Source: Ascarosepion bandense
Taxonomy: Eukaryota; Mollusca; Cephalopoda; Sepiida; Sepiidae
Assembly: GCA_037127315.1 (NCBI GenBank)
Contig: JBBBDQ010000403.1
Coordinates: forward strand, 2,400,001 to 2,464,000
DNA: 64,000 bases
Reading direction: 5' to 3'
Position numbers and translations under genes: made by a program. The notes under the pieces were generated by a model. It was given only the letters and a program-made list of their open reading frames with translations. It was not told the origin of the DNA and made no database searches. Positions within the stretch are counted from its first letter, which is position 1. The number at the start of each line of letters is the position of its first letter. Of this stretch, positions 10,965 to 21,390 are shown one piece after another.

Positions 10965-11430
10965 TATAACTTTTATCATTCTACCTAGTTCCGCAACTTT
11001 GTTGCTGTTTCTCTTAACCCTCTAGGGCCATTCGTATCATATTTGATACAGTATTTCCCTATAAGGAAACATTTGGTATTTCCCTATAAGGAAACATTTG
11101 GTATTCATTGACTGAGCAGTCAGTACTGCTTTCATTTGAAATTTATAAAATATTTCTCTTAAAAAATTTTTCAGGTAAATATTTCTTTCAAGGCTTGTTT
11201 TCATACTGTATCAAATATAATACGAATGGCCCTAGAGGGTTAATAATATAATATGATTAAGGCTTCTACTTGTCATAAAGTGGGGGATCAGTTCTATATT
11301 GCTATGAAGTAATAAACAGATCCCCCGCTAATATGATACGAATGGCCCTAGAGGGTTAAACTAGGCTGAGCATAATGAAGATTTTTATACCGTAACAACT
11401 CAGTGGACATGACTGAGTTATATTAGTAAA
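10965..11430 (+). repeat. duplicated ~120-bp repeat, copy 2 (interrupted)
   Basis: Paralogue of 10115-10250. It is split at a TTAA by the piggyBac-type MITE block (11014-11359) and continues after it with ACTAGGCTGAGCATAATG to ATTAGTAAA. It is then interrupted again at GTAAA by the solo LTR at 11431. Confidence 0.75.
11014..11359. mobile_element. piggyBac-type MITE block (TTAA target sites)
   Basis: Two TTAA-bounded ends, TTAACCCTCTAGGGCCATTC at 11014 and its complement ending GAATGGCCCTAGAGGGTTAA at 11243, delimit a 230-bp palindromic-ended element. A third copy of the same terminus closes at 11359. The 116 bp between the second and third ends contain a GGGGGATC...GATCCCCC hairpin. Only one TTAA is present at the paralogous site in copy 1, so the 346-bp block, or its nested parts, inserted at TTAA. 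TTAA targets and CCCT-starting ends are diagnostic of the piggyBac superfamily. There is no transposase gene. Confidence 0.85.
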
Positions 11431-11685
11431 TGATGTGGCCCTGGAAAAAAAGTCACAAGAAAGACTTGGACACGGTATACGGTTGGAAACAATATTATAT
11501 TACAAAAGAGAAACAGTGTACAGAGAAAATATAAAGTATAATAGTACTTACTATAATAGAACGGCGTACTAACAAATGAGTATCGTAGCTGCTGCTACTT
11601 ACTACTACCTTCGAGAGTAGATAACTCTTAGTATTTATGTAGTCCGGTAGAGTTCATATTAGTGTGTAGATAATTCCTCACAGCA
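11431..11685 (-). mobile_element. solo LTR with 5-bp TSD GTAAA
   Basis: A 255-bp block starts TGATGTGG and ends TCACAGCA. It is flanked by perfect GTAAA copies (11426-11430 and 11686-11690). On the minus strand a TATA-like CATAAATACTAA lies ~50 bp in. The solo LTR at 63512-63741 has the same motif at a similar place, so the two are probably related. Bases 11691-12044 beyond it are unassigned. Confidence 0.82.
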
Positions 11686-12044
11686 GTAAATAAAATATTG
11701 TTTATATGGGAGAGTAGTTTATAGGGTTGGAATTTGATGTGAAAAGGTCCGGTTAAAAGTATTAGTTTGAACCTCTAAAATACTTATAAGGAATACATCA
11801 GGATTATTTGAACTTAAAATAAACCAAGATTAAAAATGAAATACCTTACTAAAGGCCACAAACCCCAAAAATGTTTTACTGTAAATTTAGTAGGATTTGT
11901 TTGTTTTTTTAATTTTTATTTAGAATCCTATGTAAAAATCAGAAATCTTACTAAAATATCAAGCCACACGCAGTCCTAATTGAAAATACTTTAACAAAGA
12001 ACAACTTTGCGTGAACAACTAATTAATCAAATCTTCGTTGAAAC

Positions 12045-12520
12045 TGTTTCCCTTCTAAGTGCGAATGTGAAGTATAATGCAAGAACACAGAGTATATATA
12101 AAAATATAAACTTTTATTTTTATTCTTTGTCGGTGACGTTTGTGTGGAGTGGTAATTGGAGGGAATCACGTACATGCGAGGGAGTTGTCGGGAGTCATTG
12201 ACTTGCGAGGTTGTCTTCTCTTCTCCTCGATGAACTGCGTTCTCTTGATCTTCTTCCAGTGTTCTGCTCTTTGGCCCGAAAAACACCGACCTTATATAAG
12301 CTGAAATTTCCACATTTTGGACTCCTCGAAGTTTCGCTTAATTGTGTCATCTATGGCTTGGAACATCTGTCAATAATTTTCGCCGACTATTTCCTTTGAA
12401 ACCGGCTGCTTTTGATGTAATCATACTTCTGTCAGTCTTGTTTATATTTTCTGCTGTCGACGTCGATCACATTTCTGTCGACCCTGCTTTTGATGTCAGT
12501 CATATTTCTGTCGGGTCACA
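12045..12520 (-). mobile_element. probable solo LTR with U3 repeats and TATA box
   Basis: Read on the minus strand, the 476-bp block starts TGTGACCC and ends GGGAAACA. U3 has three similar ~22-bp words around TCATATTTCTGTC (near 12430, 12470 and 12505), like enhancer repeats. A good TATA box CTTATATAAGG follows at ~12290, and AATAAAAATAAAA lies downstream near 12115. The flanks are GAAAC and GAAAG, a 4/5 target-site duplication. The alternative is a host promoter, but TG...CA ends plus the TATA and poly-A order favour an LTR. Confidence 0.6.
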
Positions 12521-12949
12521 GAAAGATATTACAGATAAAGAAAACAGGAGGTAATATCCAGAACACAGCACACGTCAAGAGACAAACAGAAAACAGGCAG
12601 AGATACACGGAGAGTCGTGCTCTGTAGCTTAGGGATATTCCTGTCGTTCGTTTTCGTTGAATTTTTTAGAAGCAGTGAAGTTGGCTGTACACCTGTATTT
12701 TACCCATGATATGTTGCAAGGGAAGAATAATCTCACTGAAGTCGAAACACATGAGTGTGGTGTTTGCAGTTCTTATATTTTCCCACCATTAATAAATTGT
12801 TGATAGCTTTAACAATAGAGTTTGTCATTTCTGCTAGAAAATTCCAGGAAAATCGGTTGAATTATGAAAGTTGCTAGAAATCAAAACATTGTTGAATCTA
12901 CCGGTATAACACCAAGCCATGACTTATTGAAGCAGATACTTAATTCCAT

Positions 12950-13165
12950 TAGGTCTTCTTGTATGTGCTGTGTATCTTAAGGACTTAAGTGATCATGACT
13001 CTCGATGACTTACTCCCTTTTGTAGTTCTTTCAATGTTGTTATCTCTCCTAAACCTTGTTCGGTCATCCATTTACCAATGGTTACTAACTAGACTGTTTC
13101 ATTTAACCAGCTTGCCTTCAATTGGACCTGTGAAAATCAGATTTTCCAAGATCCTCTTTTAAAAA
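12950..13165 (-). pseudogene. decayed RTE-like LINE 3' terminus
   Basis: Minus-strand sequence matches the end of the RTE ORF (LENLIFTG then later a degraded ATRDR...A..L segment, ending near TACAAGAAGACC). No frame is open across it. Confidence 0.5.
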
Positions 13166-13317
13166 ATGATAAGTCTTTGTACAAACCTTGCTTTGTAAAG
13201 AAAACTGCGGGTGTCCAATTAACGAACGCGTCAAAACAAATAAAACGCCGTCAGCGTGAAGGTAAGCAACTGAATTTTAGTTGATCACTTATTAAGAGGA
13301 ATTAATTAAATAATATG

Positions 13318-14195
13318 TTCCTGGGCATGACGGTAAACTGCATCCGGCAACAAGACCTTTAATTGGAAGGTTGTGAGGAGCATGGAACCACCTCTTAATT
13401 GCTGTGATTCCCAGATCCAACCTGACTCGGAGTGGTAGCACCTGCTAGGGTCCCAGCTATGAGTGAATAGTTAACCCCCAAACTATGAAAGTATAAAAAT
13501 AGACTTTTATAAAAATATATACATAAAAATAGACATTTATAGAAAAATATACATTTTTGAAGGAAGAATATTATCAACAATACATTTTTGAAGAAAAAAT
13601 TATTATCATAATACATTTTTAAAAGAAAAAAAATTATTCCCAGCAAAACATTTTTGAATACAAATTTAGAAGACATTTTCAGTTTTCTAAAATAAAAAAG
13701 AATAAAAAAATGCTCATTAAAATCTGTCTAAATAAACCTTAGACTAAACTATCGCCCGGTTCACACTCCATCCACGTCTTTTGAACAGGTGAAGAGTCTC
13801 ATCCTTTGTTTCCTGTTCAGTATGTGGTACCTGGCTCTCTTTCTTTTTTTCTCCAATCTTCTTTCACTTTTATTTTTCTTCTCTGTTTTTTTCTCAATTG
13901 GAGTAGATAGACGAAACTATCGCCCGGTTCACACTCCACCCATATCTATTGAACGGGTGAAGAGGCTCATCTCTTGTTCCCTGTTAGGATGTGGTTTCCG
14001 GCTTTCTCTTTTCCAATTATTTTACTCTTAAGTAGCCCCATGCGCATCAGTGGCGTCACCGCCTTGCTTGGGGTGATATGATTAAAAAAAAAATAAATAA
14101 ATAATCGAACATTAAAAATACCTTAAAACGCCACATTCTGGGCATTATATGACCCACAGAAGTGTTGATATGCGGTTAAACAAAACTCAAACTCT
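13318..14195 (+). repeat. repeat E, copy 1 (interrupted by F3)
   Basis: It begins CCTGGGCATGACGGTAAACT and runs through GGAGTGGTAGCACC, several ACATTTTTGAA units and CCACATTCTGGGCATTA to GACCCACAG...GTTGATATG. The copy at 17515-18035 has the same order without the middle ~355 bp (13745-14100), which is therefore an insertion. The last ~50 bp (a GTTGATATGCC core) recur alone near 50515, 51870 and, inverted, at 54780-54870. Confidence 0.8.
13745..14100 (+). mobile_element. F3 element (LINE-A-like 3' end) nested in repeat E
   Basis: This insert contains two direct copies (~168 bp apart) of CTATCGCCCGGTTCACACTC followed by a GGTGAAGAG...CTC...TGTT block. It ends with GTGGCGTCACCGCCTTGCTT, GGGGTGATATGATT and an A-run. 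The terminus is the same as the 3' end of LINE-A, so F3 is either a LINE-A subfamily 3' UTR or a non-autonomous derivative that shares its tail. Other copies are at 35311-35456 and 41590-41735. Confidence 0.65.
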
Positions 14196-14244
14196 AATCA
14201 AATAATATGAGCAACATCATTATTATATTAAACATATTGCAGAT

Positions 14245-15205
14245 CTTTTCATACTAACGTTGGGGTTCTCCAGGGCGCTATCCTTTGAACTACGCTGTTT
14301 TGCTCTCCATCAGTTATCACTCTGATGCCATCAGTTCTCAACTAGGTATTTATGCAGATGACAACCAATTACTATCTCAGCAGCAAATTTGACAGACCCG
14401 ACAAAGTAAATCTAACAGCTGCTCTTGAAAAGGACCTCCAAGCAGTGGTTAACAGGGGCAAGAAATGACCTGTAAGTCTTAATGCCTTCAAAACAAAAAC
14501 TGCTTTTATTTAATCACCGCAGAGGATCATTTCTGTCTGCCATCAACATGGCTGACATTCTTTGCTTTCTTGGCTTCTCGTTTTCGAATGACATGAAGTT
14601 GAACGACTATAGAAAATCAATTGCTACGTCTGCTGCAAAGAAAGTTGGTTCACTGTATCATGCCTCTAATTTTTTTTTCCACCAGAATCTATCTTGCGCA
14701 TAAGTCTACCATTCGTCCGTGCATTTAATACTATTGCTTTATCTGGTCTGGTGCTCTTGCTGTACATCTCGAGATTCTTGACAAAATCCAAAAAAGAATC
14801 TCGACTTTAGTAACTTTCTCACCTTCTGTCTTTTCTACCAATATTTCCATGGCAACAACTCTGATAAGCATTTCTCCTGATGACACGACTACATGAATTT
14901 AATCGTGCTACTAGATTGGCAACTAGGTCCCAACGTTTTAGTGTTGAACTACCTAGATGCAACCGGTACTTCTACTTTAATAGTTTATTTTCTCGCACTT
15001 CCTACCCATTGAAACCTCTTCAGATTTCTTGATTTTCTGATCATTACAATTTTTAAAATCTCGAAAATTTAAGTGCCATCTTCCCTTTTCATGAACTTTT
15101 CGTAAGTCTTCCTTCTTAGTCTTCACATTCTCTGACATTTTCACTATCTATAATCTCTTCTTTCTAGTGAAATTATCACTTTGCTTAGGGTAAAACGATT
15201 AAAAT
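14245..15205 (+). pseudogene. LINE-A relic (RT motif C to 3' end)
   Basis: The plus-strand order is: motif B remnant (GVLQGAIL), motif C (LGIYADD), DKVNLTAALEKDLQAVVNRG, MADILCFLGFSFSNDMKLND, then the degraded C-terminus and 3' UTR ending GGGTAAAACGATTAAAA. Multiple stops and frameshifts make it a pseudogene. The order matches the minus-strand LINE-A at 41863-43955. Confidence 0.8.
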
Positions 15206-15226
15206 ATACACAAACTAAGCTTATGC

Positions 15227-15532
15227 GTCAGTCAGTTAAAGTGCCATACGTTGTACACGCTTGGGTAAACATGTCCCGAAAGAGACATGACTGGCTGGGC
15301 AGAAGATTATCCCGCAGTAGTTTGCCATTGTTTTCTGAGGTAGACTGGTTGCCAGCCGAGGTTATAGAACCCAATCTGTTCTATTATTTAACCCATAACT
15401 GGAGGGAAAAGACGGATTAATATCTTTCTCAAGAGTATTTGCGCGTAAGTGAATGCAAGGAATTCAACTAGAATTCGAACTCGGCTCCCCGATTTCTCGT
15501 TCCGAGCCGATATCCACTGCACCACAACGCAC
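15227..15532 (-). repeat. SINE-A copy
   Basis: Full-length antisense copy. The + strand starts GTCAGTCAGTTAAAGTGCC and ends at the reverse of TGCAGTGGATATCGGCTC plus GTGCGTTGTGG. A- and B-boxes are intact. AGCTT beside both ends may be a short target-site duplication. Confidence 0.85.
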
Positions 15533-15570
15533 AGCTTTGATCTGTAAAATAACGGAGTATTTTATGCATC

Positions 15571-15571
15571 T

Positions 15572-15604
<33 letters not shown>
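15571..15604. repeat. (AAT)n microsatellite
   Basis: About eleven ATA/AAT trinucleotide units in a row. Confidence 0.92.
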
Positions 15605-15606
<2 letters not shown>

Positions 15607-16150
15607 TAGTCATTTTTTTACAATGATATTCACTCTGTACATGGTTTAAGAGCCACTCAAGGTAGAGTGTAGTAGATGCGTGCTGGAAACATGCTCACTA
15701 TTAAAGGTTTGTATAACAAGACTTTTTAGCACCCGTAATATAATCTCAAAAGTTATGATAGCATAATGCAGTGTTTCAGTATACCCTTCCACTTATATTA
15801 ATATGTAGCAATTCTGTTGAGTTGACTTTATTACTTAATAACAGTGAACCAATCCCTCATTTTAGTCCACAAGAATTTTATTAATATTAGATAACGAAAA
15901 TTATGCCATATTTTGTCAAGACTTTACTATTATTAGAATATTTTCACATGTGAGATCAATAAATTTTCCAAATATTTTAATATCTAGTAATTCTATTGAC
16001 ATTAGTTTATTACTTAATAACAACTGGAAACCAACTTCCGACTTTATGTCCACTAGAAGCATATATGAAAACTAGTTTACATATGTCAGCAAAAATACCA
16101 GCATTTTATTAAGTATTTACTGTTATCAAAAATAGTTCACATGTTTATCT
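15605..16150 (+). repeat. AT-rich repeat with degenerate ~178-bp internal tandem units
   Basis: The leader TACAATGATATTCACTCTGTA plus AAGAGCCACTCAAGG recurs at 30425-30480. The segment GGAAACATGCTCACTATTAAA to TTCTGTTGAGTTGACTT reappears inverted at 18035-18205. Inside, two units centred on TTATTACTTAATAACA, followed by ACCAA and GTCCAC, are ~178 bp apart (near 15830 and 16008). No coding potential. Confidence 0.65.
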
Positions 16151-16164
16151 TTAAATATATTTAA

Positions 16165-16895
16165 TACTAGCAGTATAGCCGGGCGTTGCTCGGGTATAAT
16201 GAAAGCTTTAAAACTAATCCATGGTTCAGGAGCTCAGACTCTTTGGACGTTGGCACGAAAGACTAAAAAGCAATCGTTGTTTCCAGTTAAAGCGAAACCG
16301 TAGACTGAAAGAAAAATGAATGAATGTAAGTCAAATTTTGATTTCCTGGTATCGATATCAAATAAGTTTTTTTCGTCGTAAACTAAATTTGGAAGGCTAA
16401 ATAAGTCCTCTGAGTAAATGGTATCATGGCTGAGACTAAGAACTACAATTATACCTACTTAGAGTCAAACCCAAAACAAAAACTAAAATAAAAGGGCTGA
16501 AAAAAAAATACAGACATACAGGCAGATAAACAGACACACACACAAACATCTTACCTTTTATATATATATATATTATCTATTTTCTGCATTATTGTAAGAA
16601 CTGCAACCTTGAAACTTCTGAATATCGTTTCTTATGTCTTTGTCTATGAGTGTATCAAATTGGATTAAAATCGAAGCACTCCTTCCATAACCTTGTTTTT
16701 TCGATTATCGATTTCCGATATTTATTGGGGGTACCTCGACACAAAACCGAACTAAGAACACTCGCAGACGCTTATAGTACAACTGTGTAAATTTTCAAGA
16801 AAATCGGTTCAGCCGTTTGGGAGTTTATAGGTAACAAACACACATGCACACACAGAGGCAAAGTTCCATTTATAAATAAGTTTAGATATTAAAAA
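16165..16895. repeat. interspersed repeat with LINE-like conserved core
   Basis: The block opens CTAGCAGTATAGCCGGGCGT and TGCTCGGGTATAATG, has an internal GACACACACACAAACATC and (TA)n segment, and closes with AAAATCGGTTCAGCCGTTTG, then CACACATGCACACACAG and CATTTATAAATAAG. Termini and core of this type occur in many invertebrate genomes as non-LTR-derived repeats. I assign no class firmly. Confidence 0.5.
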
Positions 16896-17174
16896 ACCCA
16901 TATACTGATGTTCCCTATTCTTTTATTGACCAAATTAAGTCTATGCGATCAAACATTCCAACCATTTCATTGGATCTAATATTTTCTCTAGTATACAGTG
17001 CGTGGAGTGTTGTTGCTGTAAAGCAAGATACAACAATCTGATATTTGTCCATCACCAGTTTACTTAATTCTGTCCCAAATTGTACAGTATCTGATTTTTC
17101 TTAACCGTCTGACTATGTGATATGAAGTTCGATTTCTTTTTGCCTCCAAAACTCTGACAGCAGAACTTTGAATA

Positions 17175-17430
17175 TTTTTTTACGGGGTCAGTGATAATGG
17201 ATGTTATGGTCCCGACTTTGAGTGTTCCAGATTATTATCTCTTTGGAACCATCAGTCTACATTTTCCCGGGAAGCAATTCCACAAAGATCACATTATTGC
17301 TGAAGAGGTGAGAATATATCTCCAGTCGACTGACACTACACTCTTTGAAGAGGGTGTTTGTGAGACCAATGCATCGATCCTGCTGGTTTCTAAACGCTGT
17401 GGTGTAATGAATATTTTCTCGGAATGAGTT
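17175..17430 (+). pseudogene. mariner-like transposase C-terminal relic
   Basis: The frame contains LSVPDYYLFGTISLHFPGKQ, which resembles the mariner pattern SPDLAPSDYHLFG.L..HL.GK.F around the third catalytic Asp (present here, in VPD). The following residues keep only weak similarity. No upstream transposase is recognisable. A SINE-A-like B-box word GAGTTCGAATTTC follows at ~17425. Confidence 0.45.
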
Positions 17431-17514
17431 CGAATTTCTGCCGAGAAAGTCACCTCAAATAAATACCCTTGAGAAAGTAAAAGTGAATACCATATTTAAT
17501 AAAGTTACTTCAGG

Positions 17515-18035
17515 TCCTGGGCATGACGGTAAACTGCATCCGGCAGCAAGGCCTCTGATTTGGAGGTTGTTAATTGCTGTTGTTCTCAAGTCCACCATGA
17601 CCCGGAGTGGTAGCACCTTTTAGTGCCCCAGCTATGGGCAAATAGTTAACCCTCAAACTGGGGTCAAAGCACTATAAAAGTATACAAATACACATTTATA
17701 GAAATATATACATAAAAATAGACATTTATAGAAAAATATACATTTTTGAAGGAAAAGTATTACCAACAATACATTTTTGAAGAAAAAATTACTATCATTA
17801 CACATTTTTGAAAGAAAAACATTTTCTCAGCAAAACAGTTTTGAATACAAAGCTAGAAGACATTTTCAGTTTTCCAAAATAAAAAAGAATAAAAACAAAA
17901 AAATGTTCATTAAAATCTGACTAAATCAACCTTCTCTCTATAACCGAACGTTAAAAGATACCTTAAAAAGCCACATTTTTGGCATTAAATAACCCACAGA
18001 GGTTGATATGCCATTAAACAAAACTCAAAACTCAA
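17515..18035 (+). repeat. repeat E, copy 2 (uninterrupted)
   Basis: Same order as 13318-14195 but without the F3 insertion: CCTGGGCATGACGGTAAACT, GGAGTGGTAGCACC, four ACATTTTTGAA-like units and TTTGGCATTAAATAACCCAC, ending GGTTGATATGCC. It serves as the empty-site reference for copy 1. Confidence 0.8.
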
Positions 18036-18205
18036 AGTCAATTCAACAGAATTGCTATGTATTAATATAACTGGTATACTGTAACATTTGCGATAATATT
18101 GGGGATGTTAAAATGTCTTTTTTTATAAAAATCTTTAATAGTGACCATGTTTCCAACACACAACTATAATATCTATCTTGAGTGGTTCTTGGACCTTTTA
18201 CTGAG
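18035..18205 (-). repeat. inverted partner of 15640-15830
   Basis: The reverse complement reads CCAAGAACCACTCAAGATAG, then TTGGAAACATGGTCACTATT and AGCAATTCTGTTGAATTGAC. It matches 15640-15830 in order, giving a ~170-bp inverted repeat 2.2 kb apart. Confidence 0.65.
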
Positions 18206-18214
18206 TGAACATCC

Positions 18215-18415
18215 ATATCTTCTTTCGGCTATGGGTTGAATAGAAAGACAGACTTGGTCATATAGCCTTGGCTGGCAACCAGTCTACCAAAGAAAGAAAC
18301 TGCAATCTACCTCGGGGAAAAAAACAAAACAAAAAAACAAAAGCTTTTGCTTAGTCAGTTATAAATCGAATGCTTGCACTAGTATGTGCAGTACTTAACT
18401 AACTAACTAGTCGGA
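18215..18415 (+). repeat. divergent SINE-A 3' part
   Basis: It retains TATGGGTTGAATAG, ATAGCCTTGGCTGGCAACCA and GTCTACCAAAGAAAG, and ends in a degraded CTTAACTAACTAACT. The promoter head is missing. Confidence 0.6.
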
Positions 18416-18479
18416 AAAGTACTATCATATTTCAAACAGAAGAAATGATCGAAAATAGTGATATGCTTTTGGAAAGAAT

Positions 18480-19105
18480 TCTGATATTAAAATCATTAAA
18501 AGTAAAAATATTCAGAGAAAGATAACACGACATATATCGTAAAAAAATGAACGCCACATTTAAATAATTTTGATATAGTCTTGGTTATATTTTATGCGTA
18601 ATATTAGACTTTTATCTAAACAACTCTATTGTTGAATGTCTGAAGAATTTTCATTTTTAAATCATTATGAATAAAAATATCTGAAGAAACCTTATATTAC
18701 ACGTTCTGTAAAAAAGTATCAGTAATATTTAAATAAGTTTGTAATTACGTTTCAACATGAATAATTTAGGATATTTAGCCATAAAATAAGCACTATTATC
18801 ATATGTAAGAAGTATTCTGCTTTTTAAATCATTAAAAGTAAAAATATTCAAAGTAAACGAACATGTCTTGTATTATTATAAACTGGTGGCAATATTCACG
18901 TAATGTTTTTTTGTTGCATTGGTTATTTGTTCTGTGGGATCAATCTCGGAATTTAATTATTTCCTCCATAGTCTAATGTAAGAAAAATGTCTACCTTAAG
19001 TTCGTTAATAGTAAAAATATCCAAAGAAATCTAGACCGTAATGTATGGTAAAAAAATGATGGTTAAAAAATGACGGCCATAATTATCAAGTAGAACTTGC
19101 TTTGA
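18480..19105. repeat. degenerate ~171-bp tandem array (4 units)
   Basis: The word AAATCATTAAAAGTAAAAAT plus ATTCAAAG recurs, with changes, near 18487, 18658, 18827 and 19000. Each is followed by a GTAAAAAAATGA-type segment. Spacing is close to 171 bp. AT-rich and non-coding, it looks like an old satellite. Confidence 0.6.
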
Positions 19106-19107
19106 TT

Positions 19108-19628
19108 ATAATCACTTTTTTTAATCGTTTCACCCCGAGCAAGGCATTCCACTGCCACTATTGCGCAGGAGGTTACATAGGGGGAAAGTGATGAGAAAGA
19201 GGGGTTAGATATAGGAAATGTCAGAAGGAAGGTGATAGACGGGTAAGGATATCGTGGATGAGGGTTGGGTAGATGGGAAGAGTGTTTGAGAGAATAGATG
19301 CAAGTTAGTGTGATAGGTGTCTTTTGACCTTACATTTAAACTCCTGGAGATTGTAGCTGTCGGGGAAACAGGCATGTGGAAGGGAATTCCACAGGCGGGA
19401 AGCGAGAAAAAAGAAGCTATTGGAGTAGAAATTGCGGTTATATCTTATTTGTTTCACAGTAAAAGGGTGGGACCTAGTAGCTAATCTAGTATCTCGTGCA
19501 AATTCATATCTAGGGGGCACCAGTGATCTAAGTTCATCGGAGCAGAAGCCGTGAAGTATTTATAGTAGAGGTACAGAGAAGCCACGTCACGCTGGTGACC
19601 GAGTGATTGCAGGCGGTCTACCAAGTCG
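19108..19628 (-). pseudogene. LINE-A 3' fragment, antisense arm of a head-to-head pair
   Basis: The minus strand carries the LINE-A ORF2 C-terminus: TDLVDRLQSLGHQRDVASLY, then YEFARDTRLATRSHPFTVKQ, RLWNSLPHACFPD and LQEFKCKVKRHL. The 3' UTR follows, ending in the reverse of GGGGTGAAACGATTAAAAAA. Its 5' end at 19628 joins directly to a second LINE-A piece of opposite polarity. Confidence 0.85.
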
Positions 19629-19941
19629 GTATCAACAGCTTCTTTCCTCGCACTTCCAGCCTGTGCAATTCCCTTCCATACACTTGCTTTCCCGAGAGCT
19701 ACAATCTCCAGGAGTTTAAATGTTAGGTCAATAGACACTTCCTAACACACTAACTCGCATCCATTCTCTTAAACACCTTTCCCATCTACCCAACTCTCAG
19801 CCTCGGTATCCTTACCTGTCTATCACCCTGCTTCTGACATTTCCTTTATCTAACCACTCTTTCCAATCACTTTACCCTATGTAACCCCCCTGCGCAATAG
19901 TGGCAGTGGAATGCGTTGTTTGGGGTGAAATGATTAAAAAA
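19629..19941 (+). pseudogene. LINE-A 3' fragment, sense arm of a head-to-head pair
   Basis: Starts GCTTCTTTCCTCGCACTTCC, within the region coding for the RLWNSLP motif, and runs through the 3' UTR to GGGGTGAAATGATTAAAAAA. It is largely complementary to 19110-19414, so the pair can form a ~300-bp-arm hairpin with a ~215-bp loop. Confidence 0.83.
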
Positions 19942-20420
19942 CAAATTAAATAATTGAAAGTAAAATCGTTGAATGAAACCTATCACAAGCCAAAAAAACA
20001 AAAACAAAAACAAACAAACAAAAAACAAAAAACAAAAAACAAAAAAAACCCCCAAATTATTTGCCGTTCACAACTCTTACTAATAGTATATTCCGTTGTT
20101 ATGTTAGTACGAAAGATATTCTCTTATTGGTATATAATATTGCCTCCTGTTACCATAACACTTATTTTTTTTTAGTATATAGGAGAAATTTAGCTACGTG
20201 AGTAATAAAAATTCGTGTTTTATATCATAAATAAATGAGATTAATATTTATTGCTATGGAATATAATCAATATAAAAACTCTCAAGTGCCTATGTGAATA
20301 GGCAGACAAGCTGACAGGTATCTATATCTTTGTCAAGTCTAGAATATCACAACAGAAAGTAACAGAAATCTGGATCGAATTTAATGACATTAAGAAACAT
20401 TTGTTCTAAAAAAAAGTGTC

Positions 20421-20495
20421 TAAGTGGTTACCGCAATATGCACTGGTCTCATCCTAAGAGACATTAGGGTCGGTTTTGAACTCGGTGAACACCAG
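20421..20495 (+). repeat. tRNA-like module (SINE head or tRNA relic)
   Basis: A TGTCTAAGTGG A-box-like word is followed by a perfect anticodon-arm-like hairpin (GTCTC, 7-base loop ATCCTAA, GAGAC) with T at position 33 and CCT at the anticodon place. A B-box-like GGTTTTGAACTC follows. The acceptor stem does not pair well, so this is more likely a tRNA-derived SINE head or pseudo-tRNA than a working tRNA gene. Confidence 0.4.
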
Positions 20496-20599
20496 AGCAT
20501 CAGAGAAGATAAGTGCATCAGTGGGCTAACCTGAAAGATGATCTTCTTGCCTCCAGGTCTAGAATCGTGCCACATGCGATTTCAATGATTGCCTCGATA

Positions 20600-20955
20600 T
20601 ATACAAAGCGCTCGACCCAGATGCTTGGTCATGCACCGAACATATAAGCAATGACCAAGAAGATGGAAACAAAACGAACATTTATACTTACCATGATTAA
20701 GAGATAATCAAATTTTTTAGAGCACATAATAAGGAAAAGGGGCTTGGAAAATTTGATACTCACAGGACAGATTGAAGTCAAGAGGGGCGAAGGAAAACAA
20801 TTCATAATCTACCTAGCGAAGTTGAGTAAAGGGATGTCGGATTGAGGTTTAGAAGAGATAACAAAAAGACAAAACTTATTAAGCGGACAGAAAATTGTGG
20901 AGAGCCATGATCGCCAACATTCTGAGGGAACACATAGACATAAGAAGAAGCTTAA
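20600..20955 (+). pseudogene. decayed RTE-like LINE 3' part
   Basis: Shows remnants of EHISN.Q..K..KRTF.L, RKRGLENLILTGQIEVKRG and WRAMIANILREHI, followed by ATAAGAAGAAG as tail. Frame broken throughout. Confidence 0.6.
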
Positions 20956-21054
20956 AAGTGGTTTTCCTGTATAAACATGAAGATTCGAAACTATGCCGTG
21001 GGTTACATTTTATTTAATAAGGCTTTCGTTTATCCAGGCCGGTAGCTGCCAATT

Positions 21055-21175
21055 TCATTTTTAAAATAGAGCTTATTTTTTAAAATACAGTTTATTTTTT
21101 GAAATATAGTGTATTTTTAAAATACAGTTTATTTTTTAAAATACAGTGTATTTTTTATAATACAGTTTACTCACT
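21055..21175. repeat. ~20-bp minisatellite
   Basis: About six head-to-tail units of AAAATACAGTTTATTTTTT with variants (AGAGCTTAT, ATAGTGTAT). AT-rich, no coding content. Confidence 0.8.
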
Positions 21176-21390
21176 GGTTAAATATAACTATAATATTATA
21201 ACCATAGGGAAAAATGGTTTCCTCTAAAAATTAACATAATTTAAAATGTGAATATTTGAGTAATTTCATGTCCAAGGCAAACGAATTTAAACAAGCTTCA
21301 TGTTAAACAATAAGAGGTAGATAGACATGGACAGAGATAAGGGTGAAGGATGACTCATCACCATCGATTCAACATCGCCGACTAAACGAC

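Noticed and set aside
10255..10979. 213-codon Ser/Leu/Phe frame
   Set aside because: Same cause: second polypurine block.
20421..20495. Functional tRNA-Arg (CCT) gene
   Set aside because: Anticodon arm is good but acceptor and T stems do not pair properly; more like a SINE head.
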